From Mrakia gelida (Eukaryota > Basidiomycota > Tremellomycetes > Cystofilobasidiales > Mrakiaceae), in NCBI GenBank assembly GCA_024345305.1, contig BRON01000011.1, positions 868,001 to 932,000 of the forward strand: a stretch of DNA of 64,000 nucleotides, given 5' to 3'. The notes beneath the pieces were generated by a model. It had not been told where the DNA came from, made no database searches, and worked only from the letters and a program-made list of their open reading frames with translations. The translations under genes were made by a program, and so were the position numbers. Below, one piece after another: positions 11,201 through 20,856 of this stretch. Each line of letters begins with the position of its first letter. Position 1 is the stretch's first letter.

Positions 11201-13545
11201 CTCAACAGTCTTAATCTTCTGTGTAGACAAACCTCTCTTCTTTATTTCTGAGATCCTTCGCCCCTTTACACTCTTTTCCTTTCGCGACCTCCCGCCTTCG
11301 AGCCGTCTTACTGACTCCCTCTCTCCCTTCTTCCTCTGCTCCTCGTCGTCTCGCTTCGTCTTCGTCCGGATCCAAAAGGTGAGCGCTTCGTTTCGTCTTG
11401 TCGTTCCCGTCCTCGTCTCGCTTCGCTTCGCTTCGTTCGCGTCTCGTTTCGTCCCTCCACCATCTCCCCTCGACAAAGCCTCCCCGTTTCCCTGATGAAC
11501 AACACAAACAATAGTTTAAAAGCTCAACAGTCTTAATACACCCTGTAGACAAACCTCTCTTCTTTATTTCTGAGAAACCCTCCCTTCACCACCTTCATCC
11601 TTCCTTCGTTTTTGCACTCGTCGCCCCTCTTCCTCGAACTCAGTTGACTGACTCTCCCCTCCTCCCTTCTTCTCTTCTTTCCCTTCTCGATCTGGTCTTT
11701 CGTTCGCGTCCAAAAGGTGAGCATTTCGTTCATCGTCTCGTTCGATTTCCGTCCCCCTTCGACACTTCGACAACGCGTCGACCCGACGAGGTCGACGTTT
11801 CGTGCTGCCCCAGAGATGAAAAACTTAACACATCACTTCCTCGCCCGAGCGTCTCGCGAGGGTTGGGGGAGTTTCTTCTGAATCCATGCATGTGGATCCC
11901 CATAGTTCTGCAATTCTGAGGGGCTCTCGATCTTCCTCCTCCTTTTTCTCCTCGACTCCCACAACACAACCCGCTCTCCTTCGTCTCGCCGTCGTCGAAC
12001 CAGTTGTACTGACTCCCTCTTTCCTTCTTCTCTTTGTTTGTTCGTTTGCTCGTCTCAGCCTCCTTCCAACCCCACACCCTCTTCTCGCACCGAAACCTCC
12101 CCATCCACGACTCCGCCTGGGCTCCCGACGCGTCCCTCCTCGCTCTCGCTCAGGGATCAGTCGTCACCCTCTGGGATCCTCTCACGAGCGTGCTTCGAGG
12201 AACCCTCTCGTGCTCGGAGTTCGCCAAGACGCCTAAAGGATCGATCACGAAGGTTGAGTTTGTTGGAGAGGACGGAAGGTGGTTGGTTGGGACGGGAGCG
12301 AAGAAGGGTGTTTGCGTTTGGGATTTGGTCAAGGGATCTGGTGAGTCGATCTTCCCTATCTCCCTTCCTCCTTCCATCGTTCGAATGCTGACAATGCTGA
12401 CCTTTTCGTTCTCGTTTCGTGTCGCTCAGTCCACTGGGCTCTTCCCGAGCAAGCCGTCGACCAGATCTCGGTTCACCCTACCTCCTCCGTCTTCACCATC
12501 TCGGACGTCTCCCTCACTGCTCCCATCACCACCTTCAGAGTCTTCTCCGCCCTCACCCCTACTCCCATCCGAACTCGAACCCTCCCTTACAAGGTCCGAT
12601 CCCTCACCCCCTACCCTTCCACCTCCAACAACACTCCCTCCGGTCCTGTCGCGTCCACCTCCACCGCCGCTCCCGTCGCCGAAGACTCCTCCTTCTCCCT
12701 CCTCGTCGTCTCCTCAACCTGGGACGTCCTCCTTGTAGGAGACAACGTCGCCAACCGCTCCTCCCTCTCGGACTCCCCTCAAGCCATCAAGCTCGCTTCC
12801 TCCGCTGCGACACCCATCGGACGGTCGCTCTTCGACGAGATCTTCGGTCCCTCCACTTTGGATCGGGAGACCACTCGAGTCAAGATCGTCTCGGAGCAGT
12901 ACAAGAGCCTGGACGATCTGTTCGATGCCCCTGCACAGGTCCTTCCTGGGATGGGGATGGTGTTCGGAGAGGTTCTCGATGGACTGTTGCCCAAGAGGAA
13001 GGAGGGTGGAGGAGAGGAGGAGACGGCGAATGAGGAGGAGGAGATGGAGGTGGAGGAAGAGATGGATGCGGAGAACGAGAAGGGAGAGGAGCTGAAGACG
13101 AGGGTGGTTGGAGAGGCGGATATGGAAGCGTTGGTTGGGTTGTTTAAGGAGATTTTGAGTTGTGAGTAGCCTAGCCGCGTCGCTTCTCGATCCGCGAGTT
13201 CGAAGAAGTCGTTCACTGACCTTCTCCCTTCGCTCTTCGCTCGTTCTCGATCTTGCAGCACCAGCACCTCCCCCACCCCCTCCAACTCCCAAACAACTCA
13301 ACGGCAAACTCCCTCCTACACCGAAGATCAACGGCGCTCTTCCCAACGGAACTCCCAAAGCCACGTCCTCGTCCTCGCTCATCAACGGCAGCACTCCCTC
13401 TCGCAGCACTCCTAACGGAACCACCGCTACCAAGACGCCGTCGTCGCTCTCCAAGACGGTGGACGTCTCGATGGACTCGCCTGTCTCCTCTTCGGCGAAG
13501 GGAACGCCTTCGGGTTCAGGGAAGAAGAGGAAGTCGAAGGACTGA
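8294..13545 (+). CDS. UTP17: U3 small-subunit processome protein Utp17/Nan1 (WDR75), host gene of four snoRNAs
   Basis: Nucleolar WD-repeat protein of the t-UTP subcomplex, needed for rDNA transcription and early 18S processing. The first exon is a Ser/Pro/Lys-rich tail (MSPPNQHVASASSSSS, later HGRPKKVKGPYEAKE). WD blades follow: VTASLDSTIKVWDF, FVTGDTSGVVRLWY, then LHWHSHAVSAVAFNHSGTS and LSGGEEGVLVIW, which match WDR75 closely (family: LHWHHDAV, LLSGGRESVLVEW). A second propeller includes STGEDGSARVWR, SFQPHTLFSHRNLPIHDSAW and LALAQGSVVTLWDP. The tail is acidic, then Pro/Ser/Lys-rich, ending KKRKSKD. All introns are short except the one at 10702-12058. There the exon ends GTACAAG and resumes CCTCCTTCC in phase, giving KVQ-ASFQPH. 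The host function fits the snoRNA cargo of that intron. Confidence 0.9.
10830..10925 (+). ncRNA. C/D-box snoRNA, copy 1 of 3 (25S rRNA guide)
   Basis: A perfect C box ATGATGA lies at 10835-10841 and a D box CTGA at 10915-10918. Between them is AAGCTCAACAG (10864-10874), which is complementary to CUGUUGAGCUU of 25S rRNA, in the segment after GAAGACC next to the peptidyl-transferase region. A D'-like CTTA follows at 10876-10879 and a C'-like TGTGTAGA after that. The whole body is repeated nearly unchanged in copies 2 and 3 while the surrounding intron differs, which argues for function. The ends are approximate; only a weak terminal stem is visible. With CTTA as box D', the D+5 rule points to the first U of the UGUUGAG segment. 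Confidence 0.8.
11163..11258 (+). ncRNA. C/D-box snoRNA, copy 2 of 3 (25S rRNA guide)
   Basis: The C box TGATGA lies at 11171-11176 (preceded by C, so CTGATGA) and the D box CTGA at 11248-11251. The guide AAGCTCAACAG and the 3' half ending TTTATTTCTGAG are identical to copies 1 and 3. Only the linker before the C'-like TGTAGA differs. The unit sits in its own potential intron segment, 11033-11378, with branch CTGAC at 11311, about 60 bases downstream of box D. The ends are approximate and no strong terminal stem is seen. Confidence 0.8.
11486..11578 (+). ncRNA. C/D-box snoRNA, copy 3 of 3 (25S rRNA guide)
   Basis: The C box TGATGA lies at 11493-11498 and the D box CTGA at 11570-11573. A terminal stem is clear: GTTTC (11486-11490) before box C pairs with GAAAC (11574-11578) after box D, as expected for a C/D snoRNA k-turn. 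The body has the same guide AAGCTCAACAG as copies 1 and 2. It lies in the potential intron segment 11379-11716, with CTGAC at 11648. Confidence 0.85.
11807..11924 (+). ncRNA. C/D-box snoRNA matching 5.8S rRNA at the Gm75-equivalent position (U96-like)
   Basis: A terminal stem GCCCC (11807-11811) with GGGGC (11920-11924) encloses a C-like box GAGATGA (11813-11819; one change from RTGATGA) and a D box CTGA (11916-11919). The 3' guide GTTCTGCAATT directly before box D pairs with 5.8S rRNA AAUUGCAGAAU (10 Watson-Crick pairs plus one G-U). The fifth base before box D (C11911) pairs with the G of AAUUG, the equivalent of human 5.8S G75, the proposed target of U96. An internal CTGA at 11878-11881 can act as D'. 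The first half has a small CTCGC/GCGAG hairpin. The imperfect C box is the main reservation. Confidence 0.7.
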
Positions 13546-13986
13546 TTGAGCTTTCGGTTCGAGATCTTCATGAGCCTGTTCCTTCTCTTTAACTACTTTT
13601 CTCGTTCTCCCTTGGGAAAGAACAATCAGCGTTCGAGCCGATCATGAAAAACTGAGCTGCACGGAGGATTAACTTCGGGCGGTAGACGAGGAGAGACACC
13701 GAGAGGAAGGTTGGTTCAGTTGAGGTTGATCGCGCGATTGAGCCTGAGGCTGAAAAGGCGAGGCTTTTCGAGCAAAGCTGCTGGCTTCCTTCCGACACCC
13801 ATCATCAACTTCGACTTGTTCTGTACCTACCCATCAGCAAACTACTCGAGGTGAGTGTATGTGCTGGGGAGGTTCCTCAGGGACGAGGACGGAGCTGCAT
13901 CCGAAACGAGACTTGGCTCCTCCCTCCCTCCCTCAGCTCGCTGACTCTGGTCCCTCCTCCCTCCTTCCAGACCTCAAACCACCATC
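13546..13986. other. Intergenic region between UTP17 and the next gene
   Basis: No coding signal. An intron-like pair (GTGAGTGTATG at about 13852 and a CTTCCAG at about 13970, with CTGAC between) suggests a spliced 5' untranslated region of the downstream gene. No other element is seen. Confidence 0.35.
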
Positions 13987-14725
13987 ATGGCCACCAACCC
14001 TACCACCGAGAACGGTTCAGCTTCGAACACGCCCTCCTACGCTCACGCTCCCCCTCCTCGAGTCGCAGGAGTCGATGCCCTCTCCCCAACACCGTCAAGA
14101 GCGCCGTCCTACGTGGAGCGAGAAGAGGCGCCTCCGGAGGTGGATTGGAGGAGGTCGAGAGCGCTTGGGAAGGTGGGTTGTGCTCTCTTTCCCAAGAGAC
14201 TTGAGGGAAGGGGGGTGGGGAGTACGAAGGGAGAAAGAGAAGGATGAAAGAGAGGCAAAGAGAGGGAGACGAGAGAGCTCACGCGACGTTCGTTTCGTCT
14301 CGTTCGTCCCCAGAACCCAGCTCCCTCCGTACTCAACTTCTCTCGGGACGAGTACAAGCATCAACGAAAGGTTTACGCTACGTCTTATCTCCTTGGGTGA
14401 GTCCTTGAGCGTCTCGTTTCGCCGTCCGTCCGATCCTTCTGACCTTTCTCTCTCCCTCTCCCTCTCCCTCTCCCTCGCCGTTTGAAAAACCAGATTCTGC
14501 GTCGGCGCCCCCGAAGCAGGTCTTCAGATCGTCAAATCCGTCGAAAAGGGCGTCGCTCGACTCACTGGATCTCCCCTCGATAGGAAGGCCGAGCGACGAC
14601 GACTGAGGTTGATTCAGGAGGAGTCGGAGGAGGCGGAGAGGTTGCAGGCTCAGGAGGAGGTGAGGAGAAGGGAGAGGGCGGAGGAGAGCTCGCCTGAGAG
14701 GGGAGCTGGTGGGATCAGGGGTTGA
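13987..14725 (+). CDS. Small conserved-looking protein of unknown function
   Basis: Three exons join in phase. Exon 1 (13987-14172) encodes MATNPTTENGSASNTPSYAH and a Pro/Ser-rich stretch with APSYVEREEAPPEVDW. Exon 2 gives NFSRDEYKHQRKVYATSYL, and exon 3 continues LGFCVGAPEAGLQIVKSVEK, where a short hydrophobic stretch may be membrane-associated. The last third is a highly charged Glu/Arg helix (RRRLRLIQEESEEAERLQAQ) that could form a coiled coil, before a Gly-rich end. I do not recognise a family. The intron before exon 3 contains a CCCTCT microsatellite in its pyrimidine tract. Confidence 0.6.
14448..14476 (+). repeat. CCCTCT hexanucleotide microsatellite in an intron
   Basis: About four to five copies of CCCTCT stand between the CTGAC branch site and the CAG acceptor of the second intron of the small gene at 13987-14725. 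They serve as its polypyrimidine tract. This is a simple repeat with no further signal. Confidence 0.7.
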
Positions 14726-15023
14726 GAGAAGGGAAGGGGTGCTGGGGAGGGAGGGAGGATGGAGGACGAACGCGTCGCGAGCTGGGCTCGGTCGTCGTTT
14801 CGTTTCGTCTCGGTTTGTTTCGTTTTTGTTGATCTTCCTTGGGCTTCAGTGTTGTTATTACCTTTCATCTTTCGTCTTCTATGCATGTTGAACCTCGCTG
14901 TTCTCTATCGTTCCCTGCTTCTTTGCCGTAACGCCCTCGGACGAGGCAGAGCTGAGATTAGACGGGGAAGCCCTCCTCGTCGCTCCGTGCCATTCAACCA
15001 CGACCTCCTCCATCCCAGAAGAT

Positions 15024-18000
15024 ATGTCTTCCTCGACATCGAACTCAGCATCCACTTCTGTGTCTCCAAGCCAAGCGTCTCCTAGTAGCGGTCCTGTGAG
15101 AGCGAAGCGGAGTGAGTTCCTGAACGAGCTCTCGGATCGGTGAGCTCGACGTCCCTTCCTTTGCTTTGCTGACTCTTCCCTTTTCCTCCCGTCCTGAAGA
15201 GCAGAACCAGTCCTGTGACACTTGCAAGACTCGGAAAATCAAGGTATGCTTCCCCTCTACTTCGAAGAGCGAGAGTTTGTGGGAAGGGAGATGGATAGAA
15301 AGGAGAGCGAGCTGACCAAGCTCGTGAGCTCTCTTCAGTGCAACCTTCTCCTCCTCCCTCCCTCCTCAACTTGCACGAATTGCTCTTCCAAAGGAATCAT
15401 CTGCACCACCAAGAAGATCGCCAACAAGGTACCACCTCGCCGGACTGGGGTCAGGATCGAGGCGGCTCGTCAAAGTCAAGGGATCCAGTCGACCTCCTCC
15501 TCCTCCTCCTCTTCTCCCTCGGACTCTCAGCCCTCGCATGCTTCTACGAGCTCTCAAGTTGCCGTTCGAGCTACTCCCCCGAGGCTTTTGGAGGCCAGTG
15601 GAGACCTTCCCGCGGCTGTGCTCTCCCATGCGACTGAGCAGGAGCTGATCGAGCGTTATCTGGACGCTTCCCACTTTGTGAGCTCGATCTTCCTTCGTCC
15701 CTTTCATCCTTCCCGTTCGTTCGACGCAGCTGACCCACTCTCTTCTACAGGGAGTTCTCGTGAGCTCCTCGATCCTTTTCTGAGCACAAGGACCCCCTCG
15801 CTGATGCTCTCTCCTCTTTCAGTCAGTCGACACGGCGTCGTTCAAACGGAGGTGGGACGAGGCAGGCAGAGACACGTCGCTCCTCTCTCCCGTCGAAATG
15901 GTACTCTGCTCGATGATGGCAGCTTGGGGATTCAGGTAAGCCTATGCGTATGCCTCATCCCTTCGAAGCGATCGAAACTTACCTCTCTCCTCCGCAGATA
16001 CGCCGCATCGACCTCTCCTCATCTCCTCTCGACTTCCTCGCCTCAAGCTCTCGAACGAGCCGCAAGCGAGCTCTTCTCCAAGTCCCTCGCCCTCCTCGAC
16101 AAGCATGGGATTCTACGGAAACCGTCTCTCAAGTCCATCGAAGCTATCGCCCTCATGGCTCCGATGGCCGATTTTCAGGCTGAGGTCGAGGACGGCAAGT
16201 CGGTCAGTCGCGTCGCTCGTTTTTCTCTGCCTCTCGAAGCTTCCGAACCTGACTTCATCGTCCTCGTCTTGCGTTCCCTTCCAGGTTGAGGCTAGACGAA
16301 ACGCGTCGTACGAAGCCAAGATGTTGGCTGGGGTCTTGTTTGAGCAAGTCGAGACGCTGGGAATCTGGGACGCGAGGGAGGGCAGTTTGGAGGAGAAGAG
16401 TGAGTCGCCCGCCGCGATGTCTATCTCGAAAGAAGGATACCTTCTCCGAGTGAGAGCTTCTCCTGACCACGGCTCGTTGAACAGGATCGAATCAGAGGCT
16501 ACTCTGGATCGTCTGGATGGGCGACTGTTTTCAATCGGTGAGCCTCCACGCGTTTCCCTCTTGTCGCTCTTTGCTCTGACATGTACCTTTCCTCCGATTT
16601 CAGGCTTCGAGAAGGAAAGCACCTCGATTGTGAGTCGTTTCGTTGAGCTCCTACACATCCATCTTCGTTCCTCACAAGGAGCCGTCTTCTCAACGCGTCT
16701 TTCACTTTCCCTTCTCCAGCGCCGAAGGAGCCATCTACTCGATCTTTCCTTACCTCCCTCGACCTAGAGATCCTCTTCCCTCTACAGATAATCTCACTCC
16801 TGGGCAGTGCTGTCTCGTGAGTTCTTCGTCGCGTCGTCTCGCACTCGCTTCCTCGTCCGGCTCCTGACCTCTGACCCTCCTTCGTGTCTCGCAGCTCCTC
16901 TCGATTGCGTTCCCAGCCATGGGCGATTGGGTTCTTCGATACTCAGCTACTCACGTTGTAGTACCGTCGACCAACCTCATGCGACCTCAGACTTTCGAGG
17001 AGCTGGAAACTGGTTGTCTCGAGCTTTGGAGTCGAGCCGTTCGTCCTCTTCTGCGTCTCTTTTTCTCTCCTTTCTCTTTCGTCGAGCTGACTCGCCAATT
17101 TTCTACGCTACAGAGGACTCTGGTCGCTTGGGTGGAGAGTGTTGCTCTCAAAGTCGCTCAGCTTCCCACGGTTCGTCTCTTCGACTCACTTTTGAATCTG
17201 GTCCAACGATTAGACTTTCGGTCTCGGAAGACTGATGTCGTCTCTTCTGTTGCCGTTCACAGTTCCTATCGTTCACACCGATCGGATACTTTCTGTCGTC
17301 GAGGATGGCTCACGCCGTCGGTCTTCTCTTCGCTCACCGAGTGAGTGCGAGTCTTCCCCTCCTTTCCTCGCGTCGAACCAAAAGCAAACGTGTTCCAGCG
17401 TTCGCCTACACGTTTGCGCGTACTAATAACTTCAAACACCTTCGTTCTTCGTTTCTCTCAGATCGTTCGGGAACGTCTCACGGCGGAGATCCTCGAAGCT
17501 CAACGCGTCGGATGCGGTCCCTCCGCCTTCATCGAACCGTCCTGCTCCTGCCCGTCGTCATGCACGTCATCTCTGTTCTCCCCAACACTTGAGCTTTATA
17601 CCGAGAGTGTTCAGGTCTCGCTGGCAGCGTCTAGATCCTTTGCGAGGGCCGTCAAGGAGGTGAGTTCGTCTCAACGCGTCGCCACGAACCTCTCGCTGAC
17701 TCCTTTCTCTCCCTATATTTCACGACCCAGATCGTTCCGAACTCGTTCATCACGTGTGGAGGATCAGAGCTTCGAGAACTGGTCCTCATCGCTGAGCATC
17801 TGGCGGAAACTCCAACCGTCGAGCAGGTAAGCACCCTCGGTTTCGTTTCGACTAGTCCCGTCCTTCGCTGACTCCCTCTACTTCTTCTCAGGGATTCATC
17901 GATCGAGGAACGGGCCCCACTGAGTGGAACTGGGAGTCGAAGATGGCTGAGATCCGCTGGGTCATCGAGGGGATGGATCAGACTGCTTGGGTGTTGGGAA

Positions 18001-18493
18001 TCACTTCGAGGGTTCGGAAGGACGTGCTGGACGTGAGTCGAACGTCCTTCCGTCGGATCTGCCCACGACCGAAACTTACACGTCTCTTCCTTCCCTCCCT
18101 ATTCAGATCATGGCCCGAATGACTCCTGCTGGACTCCCTCCCTTCGACGTCGACGCGTCTCCTCCCTCCCCCAATCTCCCGAACCACCAAACTCCCTCAG
18201 GATCTCCTCGAACCGCCCAAGACGAGCTCTTCCGAGTCATCACCGCCGCTCAAATCTTCAACCCACCACCTCCCACTCTGAAACGATCGGTTCCCTCCAC
18301 TCCATTCACAAACACGACCATCTTTGACGCGTCCTTCCCTTCGTACTCGAGCGACGCGTCTCCTCAACCCCAACCTCAACCTCAACCATCCTCCTTATCC
18401 TCTTCTTCCCCAAGACGGATTCCCGGTCGATTCTGGGACACGACGACTCCGTTGTTCACGGAGCGATGGCCGTCTTCGGTCGGATCGTCGTAG
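15024..18493 (+). CDS. Zn2Cys6 fungal transcription factor
   Basis: The N-terminus MSSSTSNSASTSVSPSQ is followed, after an intron with donor GTGAGT inside CGGAGTGAGT, by KQNQSCDTCKTRKIKC and then TCTNCSSKGIIC. This gives the six cysteines of a fungal binuclear zinc cluster, followed by a basic linker TTKKIANKVPPRRTG. About 15 more exons carry a helical middle region of the fungal-specific transcription factor type (for example EQELIERYLDASHF, EMVLCSMMAAWGFR, AIALMAPMADFQAE and PAMGDWVLRYSATH). The C-terminus is Pro/Ser/Gln-rich with a PQPQPQ run and ends at 18493. The linker between cysteines 3 and 4 (about ten residues) is longer than usual but within the family range. The target genes cannot be told from sequence. 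Some of the small exons between 16600 and 17700 are uncertain. Confidence 0.8.
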
Positions 18494-19039
18494 TCGATTG
18501 AGGAGTAAGAAGGGGAGGGAGACGAAGCGAGGTGGTCTGGTGGGTCGAAAGGAGTAACTTTGTTTGCATCCAGACCTCTGCGCGTCTGCTAGATTGTTGC
18601 TTACGACTACTCGATACTTCCCAGCCCCTTCGCTCGGTTCAGCTCTCGTGCTGGCTCGGTTCGAGTTCTCTTCTCGCTCTCATGTCACGCGACGCGACAA
18701 GAAGGGAGTCGAGGAGAAACGGAAAGCTCGGAGTGGAGGGATGGAAAGCAAATGAACCGACGCAACCTGATGCTTTCCCCTGGATCCCAGTGAGGGGAGA
18801 GAGAAAAGCGAGAGGAGAAGAATGAACGCGATGGGGAAAGGAGAAGAACGAACGAACGCGTCGTTGTTTTCGCGTTCGTGTGTCTTCTTGCGTCTCGAGA
18901 GGCTGGGATAAACGAGAGATGGGATACATGGAAGATATAAAGTAAAAAGAGATGCTGTGTGTAGAGGACTAGTCGATGGATACGGACTGCGACTGCTACT
19001 GCTACGGAGATTCCTCCTTCCTCTTCTTCTTCTTCTTCT
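18494..19039. other. Convergent intergenic region
   Basis: This lies between the 3' ends of the transcription factor gene and the F-box gene. It has a purine-rich stretch around 18690-18840 and a run of TTC at about 19018-19040. No gene or structured element is supported. It presumably holds both polyadenylation regions. Confidence 0.4.
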
Positions 19040-20677
19040 TTACGACGCCATCTTCGCCTTCCCCATCTTAAAATTAAGCCAAACGAGCTTGACCTCCCCC
19101 TCCCCGTTCTGCTCCGTAGCGAGAAGGGACGACAACCTGTCCTCCCCCAGTGTCTTGAACGTGGCCACTCCATTCTCTTTCGTCCCGAGGGAAACGTGAA
19201 CGAAGGGAAGGTCTGGCGAGCATCGACGATGGCAAGCTTCGAAGGCTGACGTTTCATCCGTTCCTTCGAGCAGTAGAACAGCCTCGATACCAGATGCGGA
19301 GGCCCGCTCGAGCCGAGTCCAATGGGGAGTGAAGGAGGCGACGAAGTCGGCTGGGACGAAGCGGATGGTGGGAGGGATGCAGCGGCTGTTCTTGTCCCCC
19401 GCCCGAACGTCGAAACCGACTGGATCAACGAAGCGAAGAAGATTCACCCATAACTTGAAGTCCTCCTGCTTTGCTATGGCGACGGTGACGTATGTGACGC
19501 GAAGTGGGGACGGAGTTGAAGCCAGAGTTGAAGCCAGCTTGACGAGGCCGTTGAACGCGTCGACGACGGGGGAGCCGAAGAGGTACAGACACTTTGGGAG
19601 GAGGAGGGTGGTGATACGGTCTGATTTGGGAGATGGGTCGAGCACCTGTTGGTTCGAGTCGAAGTCAAGGGCATCAGCAAGACTATTGCGACGACGAGGA
19701 CTCGAACACGGAACAAGATTTGGAAGCTCACCTTCGATTCAACGAGATTGACTGCTCTGGCAGCGTCCGCGCGCAGAGCCTTGACGTAGATGTGCTCGGA
19801 AGCGAGCTCCAGGAGCTTGAAGGAGACTCGGCAGAGGACTAGCCTCTCTTTCCTATCGAGGAGATCGAGGATGATGACGGTGAGGAGCTCGACGGGGAGG
19901 GAGAGGAGCGAGGTTGGAGGTCCAGCTGCGACGGCGAGGGGAGGGAGGACCTTGTACTTCTCCTGGTAAGAATGGAGCAGAGAGGAGAGGTCAGCTTGCT
20001 GCAGCTGACAGCCTTGAAGGAGCGAGAGGAAAGGAAGGAAAGGGGGAACGAACGAGAGACCAGACCCATCGACCTTCGTCCTCCCTTCCTTCTTCCCTTC
20101 GGCTCTCCCAAATCCAGAACCCTCCAGGAATCGCAGCTCTCGAGAGCTCTCCGATGACGAGCTCCTGATCCTTGTTTGCTCGTTTGAGGAGGGCGAGGAG
20201 GGCGAGTTCCGAACCGAGCAAGGTGTTCTCTGACACGAGACGAGCGACGGTGCTCGAGAGCTGTTCGATGGACGACTTCTGATCTTGCTGCTCCGACTTG
20301 AGCTGAGCGACGAGGGAGAAGAGTTGAGCGATTTGAAAATTGTCCGATACGGGCTCTCTTCCTGTTGCTGGGATTGAGACGAAGAGGGAGAGATCGTGGG
20401 TCGTGAAGGAGGAAGGGTCGAGGGAGGGAGGAGGGAGGAGAGGGAGGGCTTGTTCGATTTGGGAGGCTGAGGCGAGGGGAGTGTCCTGGATTTCGAGAGA
20501 AAGTAAGGCAGAGAAGAGTCCGGATCTAACTCATGCTACCAAGAGAGTTTAGCACGCAGCAGGAGAGCGGACGGCGGGAGGGCGAAGATGGAAGGGAGGA
20601 GGAGCAGGACTCGAGCTCACCTTTCGTTCGGCGTTCGCTCCTTCCCTCCCTTCGTCCAAAAAGGACTCGTTCTGCAT
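19040..20677 (-). CDS. F-box protein with N-terminal coiled coil (family copy 1, apparently intact)
   Basis: Exon 1 starts at 20677 (MQNESFLDEGREGANAERK). Exon 2 carries a heptad-rich stretch (IAQLFSLVAQLKSEQQ, SIEQLSSTVARLVSENTLLG), then the family signature ELSRAAIPGGFWIWESRR. Exon 3 has an F-box: TSLLSPVELL-type sequence SLLSLPVELLTVIILDLLD followed by LVLCRVSFKLLELASEHIY. Exon 4 is a conserved C-terminal domain starting VLDPSPKSDRITTLLLPK and running through FVPADFVASFTPHW and FEACHRRCSPDLPFVHV to the stop at 19040-19042. The F-box suggests a substrate adaptor of an SCF ubiquitin ligase, but no substrate can be named. It stands head to head with a MYND gene over 179 bp. Three related loci lie at 46.4-47.7, 47.9 and 53.6-54.9 kb. 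All phases agree and no lesion is seen, unlike its relatives. Confidence 0.7.
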
Positions 20678-20856
20678 CTCAACGGAGCGATAAGAGATAT
20701 CCTAAAGGGTGACGGTGTAGATGGGTGGAGAAAGAGAAAACACGTGCTGGGGAGGCTGACGGGGGTGGGAGGGAAAGAGAGGAGGAGCTCGACGAGTTCA
20801 AGTTGAGCTCGACGTCCATCTTCCTCTCCTCCTTCCTTCCCTTCCTCCCGAACCCT
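20678..20856. promoter_or_regulatory. Divergent promoter of the F-box/MYND pair (copy A) with CACGTG
   Basis: The 179 bp between the two start codons contain an E-box CACGTG at 20741-20746 preceded by AAAA, and further on AAGTTGAGCTCGACGT before a pyrimidine run. The corresponding spacer at 54884-55062 has exactly the same length and shares these blocks, so they were duplicated with the genes and may bind a bHLH-type regulator. Confidence 0.55.

Larger units (their letters stand above)
10702..12058 (+). other. 1,357-base composite intron of UTP17 built of four snoRNA-bearing units
   Basis: Donor GTTAGT at 10702 and acceptor CAG ending at 12058 join flanking exons in phase. Inside are three points where the first AG after a CTGAC branch site is directly followed by GTGAG: AG at 11031-11032, 11377-11378 and 11715-11716. 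They cut the intron into units of 331, 346, 338 and 342 bases. Each unit contains one C/D snoRNA (C boxes at 10835, 11171, 11493 and 11813) and its own branch site (10983, 11311, 11648 and about 12008). The second and third junctions share the same context, CCAAAAG followed by GTGAGC. No coding exon with a conserved protein can be placed between the units. Confidence 0.75.

Noticed and set aside
10830..11578. The three similar ~90 bp segments as a miniature mobile element or plain minisatellite
   Set aside because: Each starts and ends with snoRNA C and D boxes, copy 3 has a matching terminal stem, the guide fits 25S rRNA, and each sits at the typical distance before a branch site. There are no inverted ends or target-site duplications.
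14448..14476. Telomere-like or regulatory meaning of the CCCTCT repeat
   Set aside because: It lies between a branch site and an acceptor and is adequately explained as a polypyrimidine tract.
17235..17592. A separate gene in the middle of the transcription factor locus
   Set aside because: The open frames are short Ser/Arg-rich stretches crossing predicted introns. The region is better explained as small exons of the Zn2Cys6 factor, although the exact joins are uncertain.
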